Below, in pieces: positions 8,079 to 15,446 of a stretch of DNA of 64,000 nt. Position numbers and translations under genes: made by a program. How positions within the stretch are numbered: position 1 is the first letter of the stretch; each line of letters starts with the position of its first letter. The notes beneath the pieces were generated by a model. The model worked only from the letters and a program-made list of their open reading frames with translations. It had not been told where the DNA came from and searched no databases. Source of the DNA: Caballeronia sp. dw_276 (GTDB lineage Bacteria > Pseudomonadota > Gammaproteobacteria > Burkholderiales > Burkholderiaceae); NCBI RefSeq assembly GCF_018449635.1, contig NZ_JAAVUV010000010.1, positions 1 through 64,000 on the forward strand, read 5' to 3'.

Positions 8079-8612
8079 TTCAATTTTCCTTGATTAATGT
8101 CAGGGCCCGAAATGTTGCGTCAGATATTGCATGCAATATGAATAAGCCGTCGAATTATTATATGGAGGTTCTTTCCGCCGCACGAATGAATTTTGATGGA
8201 TTTAAAGATTATTCATTTTCTTTTAAAGTTAATTCCATTCGTTTCCTAAATTTAATAAAACCATTATCACAAATGCATAACGCCCTTATTGCGAATGGAT
8301 AAACCGGCTGGCGACATAATGGCGCGCACCGTGAATAAGAACACGCCATCGCACGCCGAAATTGGGTTGGCAGCCCGAAGCAGTACAGCTAATTGTCTGA
8401 TGTTTGACGCGCTTCCCCCGTTCGCGCACAAGCCAAGTTCCGAACCCCCGAATTACCCCGCTTTCCCGGCTCTTATCAGCCGATGGCGTTGCAGCGCCCC
8501 ACGCAATAATTCACTCACTGGATAACGGCACGTCGCTTGAGCGCAAGACTCAAGCAACCGCGACCGTTCAACCGCAATAAAACAGCGTGGGCGCGAGCTC
8601 AACGGGGGTCAA
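8079..8612. other. Divergent intergenic region between nitrogen operon and flhF
   Basis: A 534-bp gap between divergent genes. The stretch 8120-8290 is markedly AT-rich against the surrounding DNA. It holds a perfect 16-bp palindrome at 8124-8139. Near flhF, a hairpin with GCTTGAG (8535-8541) and CTCAAGC (8549-8555) lies in the leader. The open frame at 8289-8525 shows no recognisable protein and is not called. No convincing sigma-54 element (GG-N10-GC) was found upstream of the minus-strand operon. Confidence 0.6.
8124..8139. promoter_or_regulatory. Palindromic operator candidate upstream of the carbamoyl-nitrogen operon
   Basis: The sequence ATATTGCATGCAATAT is a perfect 16-bp inverted repeat, 46 bp upstream of the start codon of the cysteine hydrolase gene. 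CAATAT at its minus-strand 3' end could double as a -10 element. Short AT-flanked palindromes of this type are typical binding sites for GntR-family and similar dimeric repressors. No regulator gene is present in the operon, so the protein is unknown. Confidence 0.45.
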
Positions 8613-10322
8613 ATGAACATCCGCAAATTCATCGGTGCTACAAGTCGCGACGCGTTTCGTCTCGTGCGCGAGGCGCTGGGTCCTGATGCGGTGGTCCTGT
8701 CGAACCGGGTAACGGAAGACGGCAGCGTCGAAATCGTGGCCGTGGCCGACGGCGATCTCGCGAAGATTTCCCCGAAAGCGGCGGCGCAGCAGCGCGAACT
8801 GAAGCTGAGAGAAGCGCCGGTGAGCACGAGCGCGCCTGCGGCTCATCACGCCAACCCCTACGCAAGCGGCGATGTCTTCTCGTCGGTGTTCGGCGCAAAC
8901 CCGGAACCGCTCGACGATATCGAGCCTGAAGTTCGCCGCCCGGACGCGCAGGAGCCGCAGGAATCATCGCGCACGATGGCCGAGTCGAATCCCTGGCTGA
9001 TCGAACACGCGCGCCGCGTCGCGCAATCGGTCACCGAAGGCATGCCGCAGCGTTCGCTGAGTGCATCGGCGGCGATTGCCAAGGGCCTCGGAAGTCCCGT
9101 TACCGTCGTGCCGCAAGACACGCGTGAAAAGGCCGATGCCCCGGAATGGACCCGCGAAGCCGCCCAGCTCGCCGCCCGCCGCGCCGAGAACAAGCTCGCC
9201 CAGCGCCAGGCCGCTGAAATGCCGATGCCGGCGCAAGTCCAGGCGCCCGCCGCCAGCATGACGCAGGAAGGCGCGTTCGCGGGCCTGCCGGCATCGGCGG
9301 CAGCGGCAGTGACTGAAGCTATCCGTGCGCGCATGGAACAGGTCGTCAACGACACCGTCATGCACGAACTCTCGTCCATGCGCGGCATGATGGAAGAGCA
9401 CTTCGCCGGCTTGTTGTGGGGCGACCGCCAGCGCCGCAGCCCGAATCACGCCGCGCTCACCAAGCGCCTGTTCGCCGCCGGTTTCTCGGCGCAACTCGTG
9501 CGCATGCTGATCGACAACATGCCGGAGATCGAACACGCGGAAGCATCGATGCAATGGGTCCAGCAAGTCCTCGAGAACAACCTGCCCGTCATGGACAGCG
9601 AAGAATCGATGATGAACCGCGGCGGCGTTTTCGCGCTGATGGGTCCCACGGGCGTCGGCAAGACGACGACTACCGCGAAGCTCGCCGCGCGCTGCGTGAT
9701 GCGCTTCGGCGCGAGCAAGGTCGCGCTCCTGACGACCGACAGCTACCGGATCGGCGCACACGAACAACTGCGCATTTTCGGCAAGATCCTCGGGGTATCG
9801 GTGCACGCAGTGAAGGACGCAGCCGACCTGCAACTCGCGCTTTCCGAATTGCGCAACAAGCACATCGTGCTGATCGATACCATCGGCATGAGCCAGCGCG
9901 ACCGCACCGTTGCCGATCACATCTCCATGCTGTGCGGCGCCGGGCGGCCCGTGCAACGCCTGCTGCTGCTCAACGCAACCAGCCATGGCGACACGCTCAA
10001 CGAAGTCGTGCAGGCGTACCAAAGCACGCCGGACCAGCCGCCGCTCGCGGGCTGCATCCTGACCAAGCTCGATGAAGCCACGAACCTGGGCGGCGTGATC
10101 GATACCGTGATTCGCTACAAGCTGCCGGTGCATTACGTATCGACGGGACAGAAGGTGCCGGAAAACCTGTACGTCGCGACCAAGCGCTTCCTGATTAAAA
10201 GCGCGTTCTGCATTCCGCGCGACGGCTCGCCATTCGTGCCGCAAGACGAAGACGTGCCGCCGCTCCTGTCCGCGCTCTCCGCGCGCGCTTCCACCGAACT
10301 GCATGAGGTTCACTTTGGATAA
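8613..10322 (+). CDS. flhF: Flagellar biosynthesis GTPase FlhF
   Basis: A 569-residue SRP-type GTPase that sets the position and assembly of polar flagella at the inner membrane. The N-terminus 'MNIRKFIGATSRDAFRLVR' is typical. A long Ala/Gln/Pro-rich basic linker (about residues 70-230) precedes the NG domain. The G-domain motifs are 'GPTGVGKTTTTAKLA' near residue 348, 'TTDSYRIGAHEQL', 'IDTIGMSQRD' and 'LTKLDEATNLGG'. RBS GGGGGT precedes ATG 8613. In related genomes flhF usually follows flhB-flhA; here the upstream neighbour is a divergent metabolic operon, so the flagellar export genes are not adjacent. Confidence 0.95.
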   Translation: MNIRKFIGATSRDAFRLVREALGPDAVVLSNRVTEDGSVEIVAVADGDLAKISPKAAAQQRELKLREAPVSTSAPAAHHANPYASGDVFSSVFGANPEPLDDIEPEVRRPDAQEPQESSRTMAESNPWLIEHARRVAQSVTEGMPQRSLSASAAIAKGLGSPVTVVPQDTREKADAPEWTREAAQLAARRAENKLAQRQAAEMPMPAQVQAPAASMTQEGAFAGLPASAAAAVTEAIRARMEQVVNDTVMHELSSMRGMMEEHFAGLLWGDRQRRSPNHAALTKRLFAAGFSAQLVRMLIDNMPEIEHAEASMQWVQQVLENNLPVMDSEESMMNRGGVFALMGPTGVGKTTTTAKLAARCVMRFGASKVALLTTDSYRIGAHEQLRIFGKILGVSVHAVKDAADLQLALSELRNKHIVLIDTIGMSQRDRTVADHISMLCGAGRPVQRLLLLNATSHGDTLNEVVQAYQSTPDQPPLAGCILTKLDEATNLGGVIDTVIRYKLPVHYVSTGQKVPENLYVATKRFLIKSAFCIPRDGSPFVPQDEDVPPLLSALSARASTELHEVHFG

Positions 10323-11250
10323 GTTCGTGTCCGATCAGGCTGAAGGCTTGCGCCGTCTGCTGACGCGCAACAGTTCACGAGTGGTCGCCGTGTGTGGGGC
10401 GCCCGTAGGCGGAATGCCCGGGACCGGCAACACCTCGACGGTCGTCAACCTCGCGGCCGCGCTCGCGGCGCAAGGCAAGGACGTTCTGGTTATCGATGAA
10501 CGGCAGAACGCGATGTCGGCAAGCAGGTTGGCGAACGTGCCGTCCACGGGCGCGCTCGGCGCCGTGCTGACCGGCAAGCGCTTCTTGCAGGACGCCGTCA
10601 CGCGTACGCCGTTCGGCTTTTCGATGATCGCCGCACCCCGCGACGAACGCATCAGCCACGACGCCGCCCATTGCCGCATTTTGCTCGATGGCCCCGCTGA
10701 TATCGTTCTCATCGATACCCAGCCGGACCGCAGCGGCGCGCTGTCCACGCTCGCCGCCCAAGCGCACGACTTCGTGATCGTGACGCGCGTGGCGCCCGCC
10801 GCGATCACCGAGGCGTATGCCTGCATCAAGCGCCTGCATTACGCACACGCCATCTCGCGCTTCCGGATCGTGGTCAACCACGTGAAGAACGCCGCCGATG
10901 CGCAAATCGCCTTCGACAACCTCGCCGGCGTCGCCAGCCGCTACCTTGCCGTGCAGCTGATGCAGGCCGGATGCGTGGCGGAAGATCCGCGCGTGGCGAA
11001 GGCGCATGAACTGTCGCGCTGCGCGGTCGAAGCATTCCCCACGACCGCTGCCGCGCGCGATTACCGTCACATCGCGGCCGACCTGCAGTATTGGCCGATG
11101 CCAGAAAGTTCGCACTTCGAATGGCCGGTGCAAGCCGTCCATATGGAAACGCCACGCAATATCGAGCGTTCGATCAACCCGGGAGCGACCTCGCGCCGCA
11201 CCGAAACAACGTTGCCGGAGTTTGCAATGCGCAGCCCGGCGTCGGTGTGA
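10303..11250 (+). CDS. flhG: FlhG/FleN-like MinD-family protein with degenerate P-loop
   Basis: A 315-residue ParA/MinD-family protein, partner of FlhF in controlling flagellar number. The normally invariant deviant Walker A (KGGVGKT) is replaced by 'GGMPGTGNTST': both lysines are absent and the GKT lysine is Asn. Walker B-like 'IVLIDTQPD' remains. It overlaps flhF by 20 bp. ATG 10303 is listed, but TTG at 10315, six bases after GAGG, is a good alternative. Translational coupling to FlhF fits the FlhF-FlhG pair. Whether this protein can hydrolyse ATP is doubtful on sequence grounds. Confidence 0.85.
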   Translation: MRFTLDKFVSDQAEGLRRLLTRNSSRVVAVCGAPVGGMPGTGNTSTVVNLAAALAAQGKDVLVIDERQNAMSASRLANVPSTGALGAVLTGKRFLQDAVTRTPFGFSMIAAPRDERISHDAAHCRILLDGPADIVLIDTQPDRSGALSTLAAQAHDFVIVTRVAPAAITEAYACIKRLHYAHAISRFRIVVNHVKNAADAQIAFDNLAGVASRYLAVQLMQAGCVAEDPRVAKAHELSRCAVEAFPTTAAARDYRHIAADLQYWPMPESSHFEWPVQAVHMETPRNIERSINPGATSRRTETTLPEFAMRSPASV

Positions 11251-11272
11251 CGAAGCAAAAGAAGGAACAAAG

Positions 11273-12013
11273 GTGAATGCGATGTATAACGCCCAGGGAA
11301 AACTGTCACAAGCCGAGGTCCTGACCCGCTACGCGCCGCTCGTGCGCCGGCTGGGTCTGCAACTGGTCGCCAAGATGCCGGCCAGCGTGGATCTCGACGA
11401 TCTGATTCAGGCCGGCATGATCGGTCTGCTCGATGCCGCCAGCCGCTACAAAGAGGACCAGGGCGCGCAGTTCGAGACCTACGCCAGCCAGCGGATTCGT
11501 GGCGCGATGCTCGACGAGTTGCGCGCCAACGACTGGTTGCCGCGCAGCATGCGCAAGACCTCGCGCGAAGTCGAGTCCGCGGTGCACAAGGTCGAACAGA
11601 ATCTTGGCCGGTCGGCAAGCGAACAGGAAGTCGCCGAGCATCTCAAGATGCCGCTCGACGAATACCAGACCATGTTGCAGGACCTGCACGGCAGCCAGCT
11701 GATCTATTACGAAGACTTCGACCGGTCATCGGATGACGAGCCCTTCCTCGACCGTTATTGCGTCGATAAAGCCGATCCGCTCTCCGCTTTGCTCGATGGC
11801 AGCTTGCGTTCGGCACTCGTTGAAGCCATCGATAAATTGCCCGAGCGCGAAAAATTGCTGATGAGCCTGTATTACGAAAAGGGCTTGAATCTGCGCGAAA
11901 TCGGCGCCGTGATGGAAGTCAGCGAATCGCGCGTGTGCCAGTTGCATAGCCAGGCCGTTGCGCGTTTGCGGGCGAAGTTGCGGGAACAGGCGTGGTCGGG
12001 CGTGGAGGCTTGA
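11273..12013 (+). CDS. fliA: Flagellar sigma-28 factor FliA
   Basis: A 246-residue sigma-28 factor for late flagellar and chemotaxis promoters. It shows region 2 ('LDDLIQAGMIGLLDAASRY', 'YASQRIRGAMLDELR'), a linker with 'DWLPRSMRK', and region 4 ('LPEREKLLMSLYYEKGLNL', 'EIGAVMEVSESRVCQLHSQA'). GTG 11273 is chosen because 'VNAMYNAQGK' aligns with the E. coli start (MNSLYTAEG) and AAGGA lies six bases upstream; ATG 11282 is the alternative. It follows flhG by 22 bp, completing the flhF-flhG-fliA operon. Confidence 0.96.
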   Translation: MNAMYNAQGKLSQAEVLTRYAPLVRRLGLQLVAKMPASVDLDDLIQAGMIGLLDAASRYKEDQGAQFETYASQRIRGAMLDELRANDWLPRSMRKTSREVESAVHKVEQNLGRSASEQEVAEHLKMPLDEYQTMLQDLHGSQLIYYEDFDRSSDDEPFLDRYCVDKADPLSALLDGSLRSALVEAIDKLPEREKLLMSLYYEKGLNLREIGAVMEVSESRVCQLHSQAVARLRAKLREQAWSGVEA

Positions 12014-12022
12014 GTCGAGGAC

Positions 12023-12050
12023 CTTTGAAGCGGCTCAAGTCGCTTCAAAG
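12023..12050. terminator. Hairpin between convergent fliA and diguanylate cyclase genes
   Basis: A perfect 10-bp stem, CTTTGAAGCG (12023-12032) and CGCTTCAAAG (12041-12050) with an 8-base loop, lies between the two stop codons and overlaps the last codons of the minus-strand gene. There is no T-tract on either side, so it may be an RNA-stabilising or Rho-assisted end rather than a classical intrinsic terminator. Confidence 0.4.
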
Positions 12051-13129
12051 TCCGCGCCTTCGGCAAATACCGTCCGGCCTTTGCCGAGCGCTTTAGCACG
12101 ATACATCGCACGATCCGCCGCGCGCATGAGTGCGGCGTTATCGGTGTAGATGGATTTCAGGTCCGGCGAGATCAGGCACGCGCCAATACTCGCCGACACA
12201 TTCACCATCCGGTCCTGAACCGACGTCATTTCAGCCAGCACCGCGTGAATCCCGTTCGCGACCGTGTGCACGGCGTGGCTGCCCGTCACGTGGCGCGCGA
12301 GGACCACGAATTCATCGCCGCCGAGACGTGCGACTGTATCGGTGGTCCGCACGCGGCGTATCAGCGAATCCGCGAAGGTTCGCAGCACGACGTCGCCGAC
12401 TTCGTGGCCGTAGGTATCGTTGACTTCCTTGAAGCCATCGAGATCGATCAGCAACAACGCCGTTGCGCCCTCCTGTCCCGTCGATACCGCCGTCACCGCC
12501 CGCCCGATGGTTTGTTCCAGTGCGTACCGGTTGCTCAGGCCGGTAAGCGGATCGGTGCCCGCCCGGAGCGCCAGGTCGCGATTCGCGTTGCCGAGCCGCC
12601 CGATCAGCACGCTCAGATAAACCGATGCCGCCAGCACGCTCAAACCAATCCCAAGCGCTGCTGGCCAATTGAGTTGCCACCATGGCTGCAGCATCGATAG
12701 CGCCGCTATGCCGACAAGCGCCGTGACGCACGATAAAGCCAGCGTCCTTTTGCCGTAACGTCCCCCCGCACCGATCAGGAAAAGGAAGATGGCCCAGAGC
12801 ATGGGCAGTGCGAGTGCGCCGCCGGCGGCAAGTATCAGCGCGAGAAGCGCCTGATCCGCGATCGTGGTGATGGCGAGGCGCACGTCGGAATGACGCGGCA
12901 TCCAGCCGATGATCACCCGGCTCGCAACGCCATAGACCATGTACAGCGCCAGCACGCGAAAGCATGCCGTGGCCGCGGGAGACGGATCGAACCACGCCAG
13001 CGCGCCGTACGCGACGGCGGCAAGTCCGCCGAGTGCGACTCTGAGCGTGGCCTGCTCCCTTTCCGGATCGCGATGCGGCGACCACACGTAGCCGCGCGGC
13101 CGCTGCACGGGGTCGTTCGCCTGCCCCAT
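12035..13129 (-). CDS. Membrane-bound diguanylate cyclase (GGDEF)
   Basis: A 364-residue protein with about six hydrophobic segments in the first 190 residues and a C-terminal GGDEF domain that makes cyclic di-GMP from GTP. The active-site motif is intact ('RLGGDEFVVLAR'), as is 'DPLTGLSNRYALEQ'. An RxxD product-inhibition site ('RTTD') sits five residues before GGDEF, as in feedback-inhibited cyclases. There is no EAL domain. The sensory input would come through the membrane part, which has no recognised domain. RBS AGGGGA precedes ATG 13129. It is convergent with fliA, so a link to the motility/sessility switch is plausible but only positional. Confidence 0.9.
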   Translation of the reverse strand: MGQANDPVQRPRGYVWSPHRDPEREQATLRVALGGLAAVAYGALAWFDPSPAATACFRVLALYMVYGVASRVIIGWMPRHSDVRLAITTIADQALLALILAAGGALALPMLWAIFLFLIGAGGRYGKRTLALSCVTALVGIAALSMLQPWWQLNWPAALGIGLSVLAASVYLSVLIGRLGNANRDLALRAGTDPLTGLSNRYALEQTIGRAVTAVSTGQEGATALLLIDLDGFKEVNDTYGHEVGDVVLRTFADSLIRRVRTTDTVARLGGDEFVVLARHVTGSHAVHTVANGIHAVLAEMTSVQDRMVNVSASIGACLISPDLKSIYTDNAALMRAADRAMYRAKALGKGRTVFAEGADFEAT

Positions 13130-13432
13130 TTGTGTCCCCTTTTTTCTGGCTTAGTGGTTTAAAACCGCGTTTTCTGAAGTGGCTGCGTAGTGCGCAACCG
13201 CAATCCTACTGCGTCAGAGGACGTTGTAAGTAAAGGGAAAATTGGGGCGCGGATGGATCGGCGGACGGGGATTTGGGGCGGGAGTGAAAGGGTCAATGGC
13301 GGAGGTGGCTCTTGTTTCGGCCCGGTTGGGAGGTTGAGGGTAGCTACGATGCGTTGTTTGCGGCGCGCGGAGCCGAGGTTTGGATTGCCCGGCTTCCGCG
13401 CCCACTTAACTACGCACGTTTTCTTCGAACCG
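13130..13432. other. Purine-rich intergenic stretch upstream of hicA
   Basis: About 300 bp separating the divergent diguanylate cyclase and hicA genes. The plus strand is G-rich from 13230 to 13340 with many GGGG and GGCGG runs. An open frame runs through in phase with hicA from 13190, but its translation is low-complexity and matches nothing recognised. No clear promoter, dyad or RBS is visible. Confidence 0.5.
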
Positions 13433-13603
13433 ATGCAGAGACGGTTGCAAAGCGGGTTCAAGCAAGGCGCGACTTTTACAGATGGCACCCGACACATAAA
13501 AGTCTACTTAAACGGACGGCAAACCACGCTACCAAGGCATCCGAGCCAAGAAATTTCAGAACCACTCCGAAAGGCGATTCTCAAACAACTAGGCATTAAT
13601 TGA
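13433..13603 (+). CDS. hicA: HicA-like mRNA interferase toxin, shortened N-terminus
   Basis: A 56-residue HicA family toxin (dsRNA-binding-like fold; cleaves mRNA). The body 'GTRHIKVYLNGRQTTLPRHP' and the tail 'LRKAILKQLGIN' are typical, including the conserved His of the RNase active site. The first helix is unusual: 'MQRRLQSGFKQGATF' is a few residues shorter than the usual helix of the S-x-F-K-x-W-L-x-x-Q-G-A-T-F type. No ribosome-binding site precedes ATG 13433. The gene may therefore be poorly translated or partly decayed. It is followed 49 bp later by hicB. Confidence 0.7.
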   Translation: MQRRLQSGFKQGATFTDGTRHIKVYLNGRQTTLPRHPSQEISEPLRKAILKQLGIN

Positions 13604-13652
13604 TTGCAAGCCCGTCGTGGCTGGCGCCGTGCTAAGAAAACAGGAAAACATA

Positions 13653-14075
13653 ATGTTCCGCTATCCCGCCCGACTCAAAGCCGACGAGGCTGGTTTTACG
13701 GTCACCTTTCGCGACATCCCCGAAGCCATTACCGCAGGCGCCACTCGCGAGGAAGCTATTGAAATGGCAACGGACGCGCTCGCGACGGCGATGGATTTCT
13801 ATTTTGAAGACAAGCGCCCGGGTCCAATGCCTTCCGACGCAAAGCGTGGGGAGACACTGATAGAGCTTCGCGCCAGCGTCGCGGCAAAAGTACTGTTATT
13901 AAATGCGATGCTCGCGCAACACGTCACGCCCGCCGAACTGGCTCGACGCATGCACACGCGCCCTCAGGAAGTGAACCGTGTAATTGATCTTGGGCACGCA
14001 ACGAAAATCGATACGATCGCTTCTGCGCTGGCAGCGCTTGGCATGCGTTTGGAGCTAAATGTGATCCCGGCATAA
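13653..14075 (+). CDS. hicB: HicB antitoxin
   Basis: A 140-residue HicB antitoxin. The N-terminal partial-RNase-H-fold domain shows 'FRYPARLKADEAGFTVTFRD' and 'AGATREEAIEMATDALATAM'. The C-terminal helix-turn-helix region ('VTPAELARRMHTRPQEVNRV') would bind the promoter and autoregulate. ATG 13653 is preferred to the upstream start at 13617 because it begins exactly at the family N-terminus and has AGGAAA in front. The antitoxin looks intact, whereas its toxin partner has a questionable N-terminus. Confidence 0.9.
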   Translation: MFRYPARLKADEAGFTVTFRDIPEAITAGATREEAIEMATDALATAMDFYFEDKRPGPMPSDAKRGETLIELRASVAAKVLLLNAMLAQHVTPAELARRMHTRPQEVNRVIDLGHATKIDTIASALAALGMRLELNVIPA

Positions 14076-14102
14076 CCGGGCAACTCGATTTGCGCTAATT
14101 CT

Positions 14103-14178
14103 TGGTGCGCCCGGCTGGGATCGAACCAGCAACCCCTGCCTTCGGAGGGCAGTACTCTATCCATTGAGCTACGGGCGC
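14103..14178 (-). tRNA. tRNA-Arg (anticodon CCG)
   Basis: A 76-nt cloverleaf on the minus strand starting GCGCCCGTAGCTC, with an anticodon stem CTGCC/GGCAG enclosing the loop CTCCGAA (anticodon CCG, reading CGG), the T-arm GGTTCGATCC and an encoded 3' CCA. Acceptor stem pairing GCGCCCG/CGGGCGC is complete. Confidence 0.97.
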
Positions 14179-14502
14179 ATATGAGCGAGGGGCTCCGCGT
14201 TCCATATACAAAATCATGGAGGCAGGACCGCTGCGAGTCCGAAACAATACCTGTTTTCGGCCGGTTCGTCCATCGCGAGGCCTCTAACGTCAAATGCCCG
14301 CCCTTCGCGAAACCTGGGCATAAACCGCAAAAATCCGGGTTAACACGCGCTGCGACAAGCCTTTGCGAGCACGCCGCCACGTAAACGTTCCGTCTATAAT
14401 CGACCGTGCTGGCGAAAACGTTTAAAAGCATTCGAGAGATCTGCCCCTGCTGTCACGCTGTCGCTGGACCGACTCACAAATAAAAAGGGAGACGAGACGA
14501 GC
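14179..14502. promoter_or_regulatory. Intergenic region with promoter for the cytochrome gene
   Basis: A 324-bp gap between tRNA-Arg and the cytochrome c gene. A perfect -10 hexamer TATAAT is at 14395-14400, about 100 bp upstream of the cytochrome start, but no good -35 lies 16-19 bp before it. Nothing else coding or repeated was recognised. Confidence 0.4.
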
Positions 14503-15408
14503 ATGAGTGAAGCACCCCACGGAGTCCCGATCAAAACGCCCGGCCAACTCATCGCGGCAATCGTCGCCGGGTTCGCCATTCCTATCGTCGTGATCGTCCT
14601 GCTGGCCGTCTACGTCAACAACACGACCCGCACCGGCGCCGGCACCGACTCGCTGTCGGATGCCGCCGTCGCCCAGCGTATCGCCCCGGTCGCACAAGTC
14701 GATATCCGCGCCGCCAACGCCCCCCGCGTCTACAAAACCGGCGAGGAAGTCTTCAAGGCGGTCTGCACGACCTGTCACACGGCAGGCGTAGCCGGCGCGC
14801 CGAAGTTCGGCAATGCGGGCGATTGGGCGCCGCGCATCGCGGAAGGCTACGACACGCTGCTTCACAACGCGCTCAACGGCAAAGGCGGCATGCCGGCACG
14901 CGGCGGCACGAGTCCCGACGACTATAGCGACTTCGAAATCGCCCGGGCAGTCGTCTATATGGCTAACGACGGCGGTGCAAAATTCGCCGAACCCGCGCAA
15001 CCGGCGCCGGGCGCGGCAGCGGGCGCCTCGGCTGCAGCGGCAGGTCCGGCCAGCGGCGCGGCGGCCGGAGCAACCGATAACGCCCAGGCCGCAGCGGCGG
15101 TCGCCGCCTTGGCGAATGTCCCGCAGGCAGGCTCGGCCCCCGCCGCAGGTGCGCAAAGCGCGGACGCATCGCAAGCTGGCAAGGCGCTGTACACGCAGGT
15201 TTGCCAGGCGTGTCACGCCGCCGGCGTGCTCGGTGCGCCAAAATTCGGCGATAAGGAAGCTTGGGCCGCACGCCTGAAAGAGCCAATGGACACCGTCTAC
15301 GGCTACGCGCTGCACGGTAAAGGCGCAATGCCGCCAAAGGGTGGATCGAATGCATCCGATGCCGACGTAAAAGCCGCTGTCGATTACATGGTTGCGGCGT
15401 CGAAATAG
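14503..15408 (+). CDS. Membrane-anchored di-haem cytochrome c5-type protein
   Basis: A 301-residue protein with one N-terminal membrane segment (about residues 17-38) and two class-I cytochrome c domains facing the periplasm. Haem motifs are CTTCH (Cys88-His92) and CQACH in the second half; methionine ligand regions are 'GGMPARGG' and 'KGAMPPKGG'. The domains are joined by a long Ala/Gly/Pro-rich linker. RBS GGGAG precedes ATG 14503. Proteins of this type carry electrons to terminal oxidases in Burkholderiaceae; the partner here is unknown. The domains resemble each other, indicating internal duplication. Confidence 0.92.
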   Translation: MSEAPHGVPIKTPGQLIAAIVAGFAIPIVVIVLLAVYVNNTTRTGAGTDSLSDAAVAQRIAPVAQVDIRAANAPRVYKTGEEVFKAVCTTCHTAGVAGAPKFGNAGDWAPRIAEGYDTLLHNALNGKGGMPARGGTSPDDYSDFEIARAVVYMANDGGAKFAEPAQPAPGAAAGASAAAAGPASGAAAGATDNAQAAAAVAALANVPQAGSAPAAGAQSADASQAGKALYTQVCQACHAAGVLGAPKFGDKEAWAARLKEPMDTVYGYALHGKGAMPPKGGSNASDADVKAAVDYMVAASK

Positions 15409-15446
15409 GGCGGATTTTCGGCCGATTTTTTAATCCAGCGACGAAA

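Noticed and set aside
8079..8200. Sigma-54 promoter for the nitrogen operon
   Set aside because: Expected for nitrogen scavenging, but no GG-N10-GC pair with correct spacing was found on the minus strand. The nearest candidate has a 12-base gap.
13190..13432. N-terminal extension of hicA to 13190
   Set aside because: The extra residues are low-complexity and unlike any HicA, which is normally about 60 residues.
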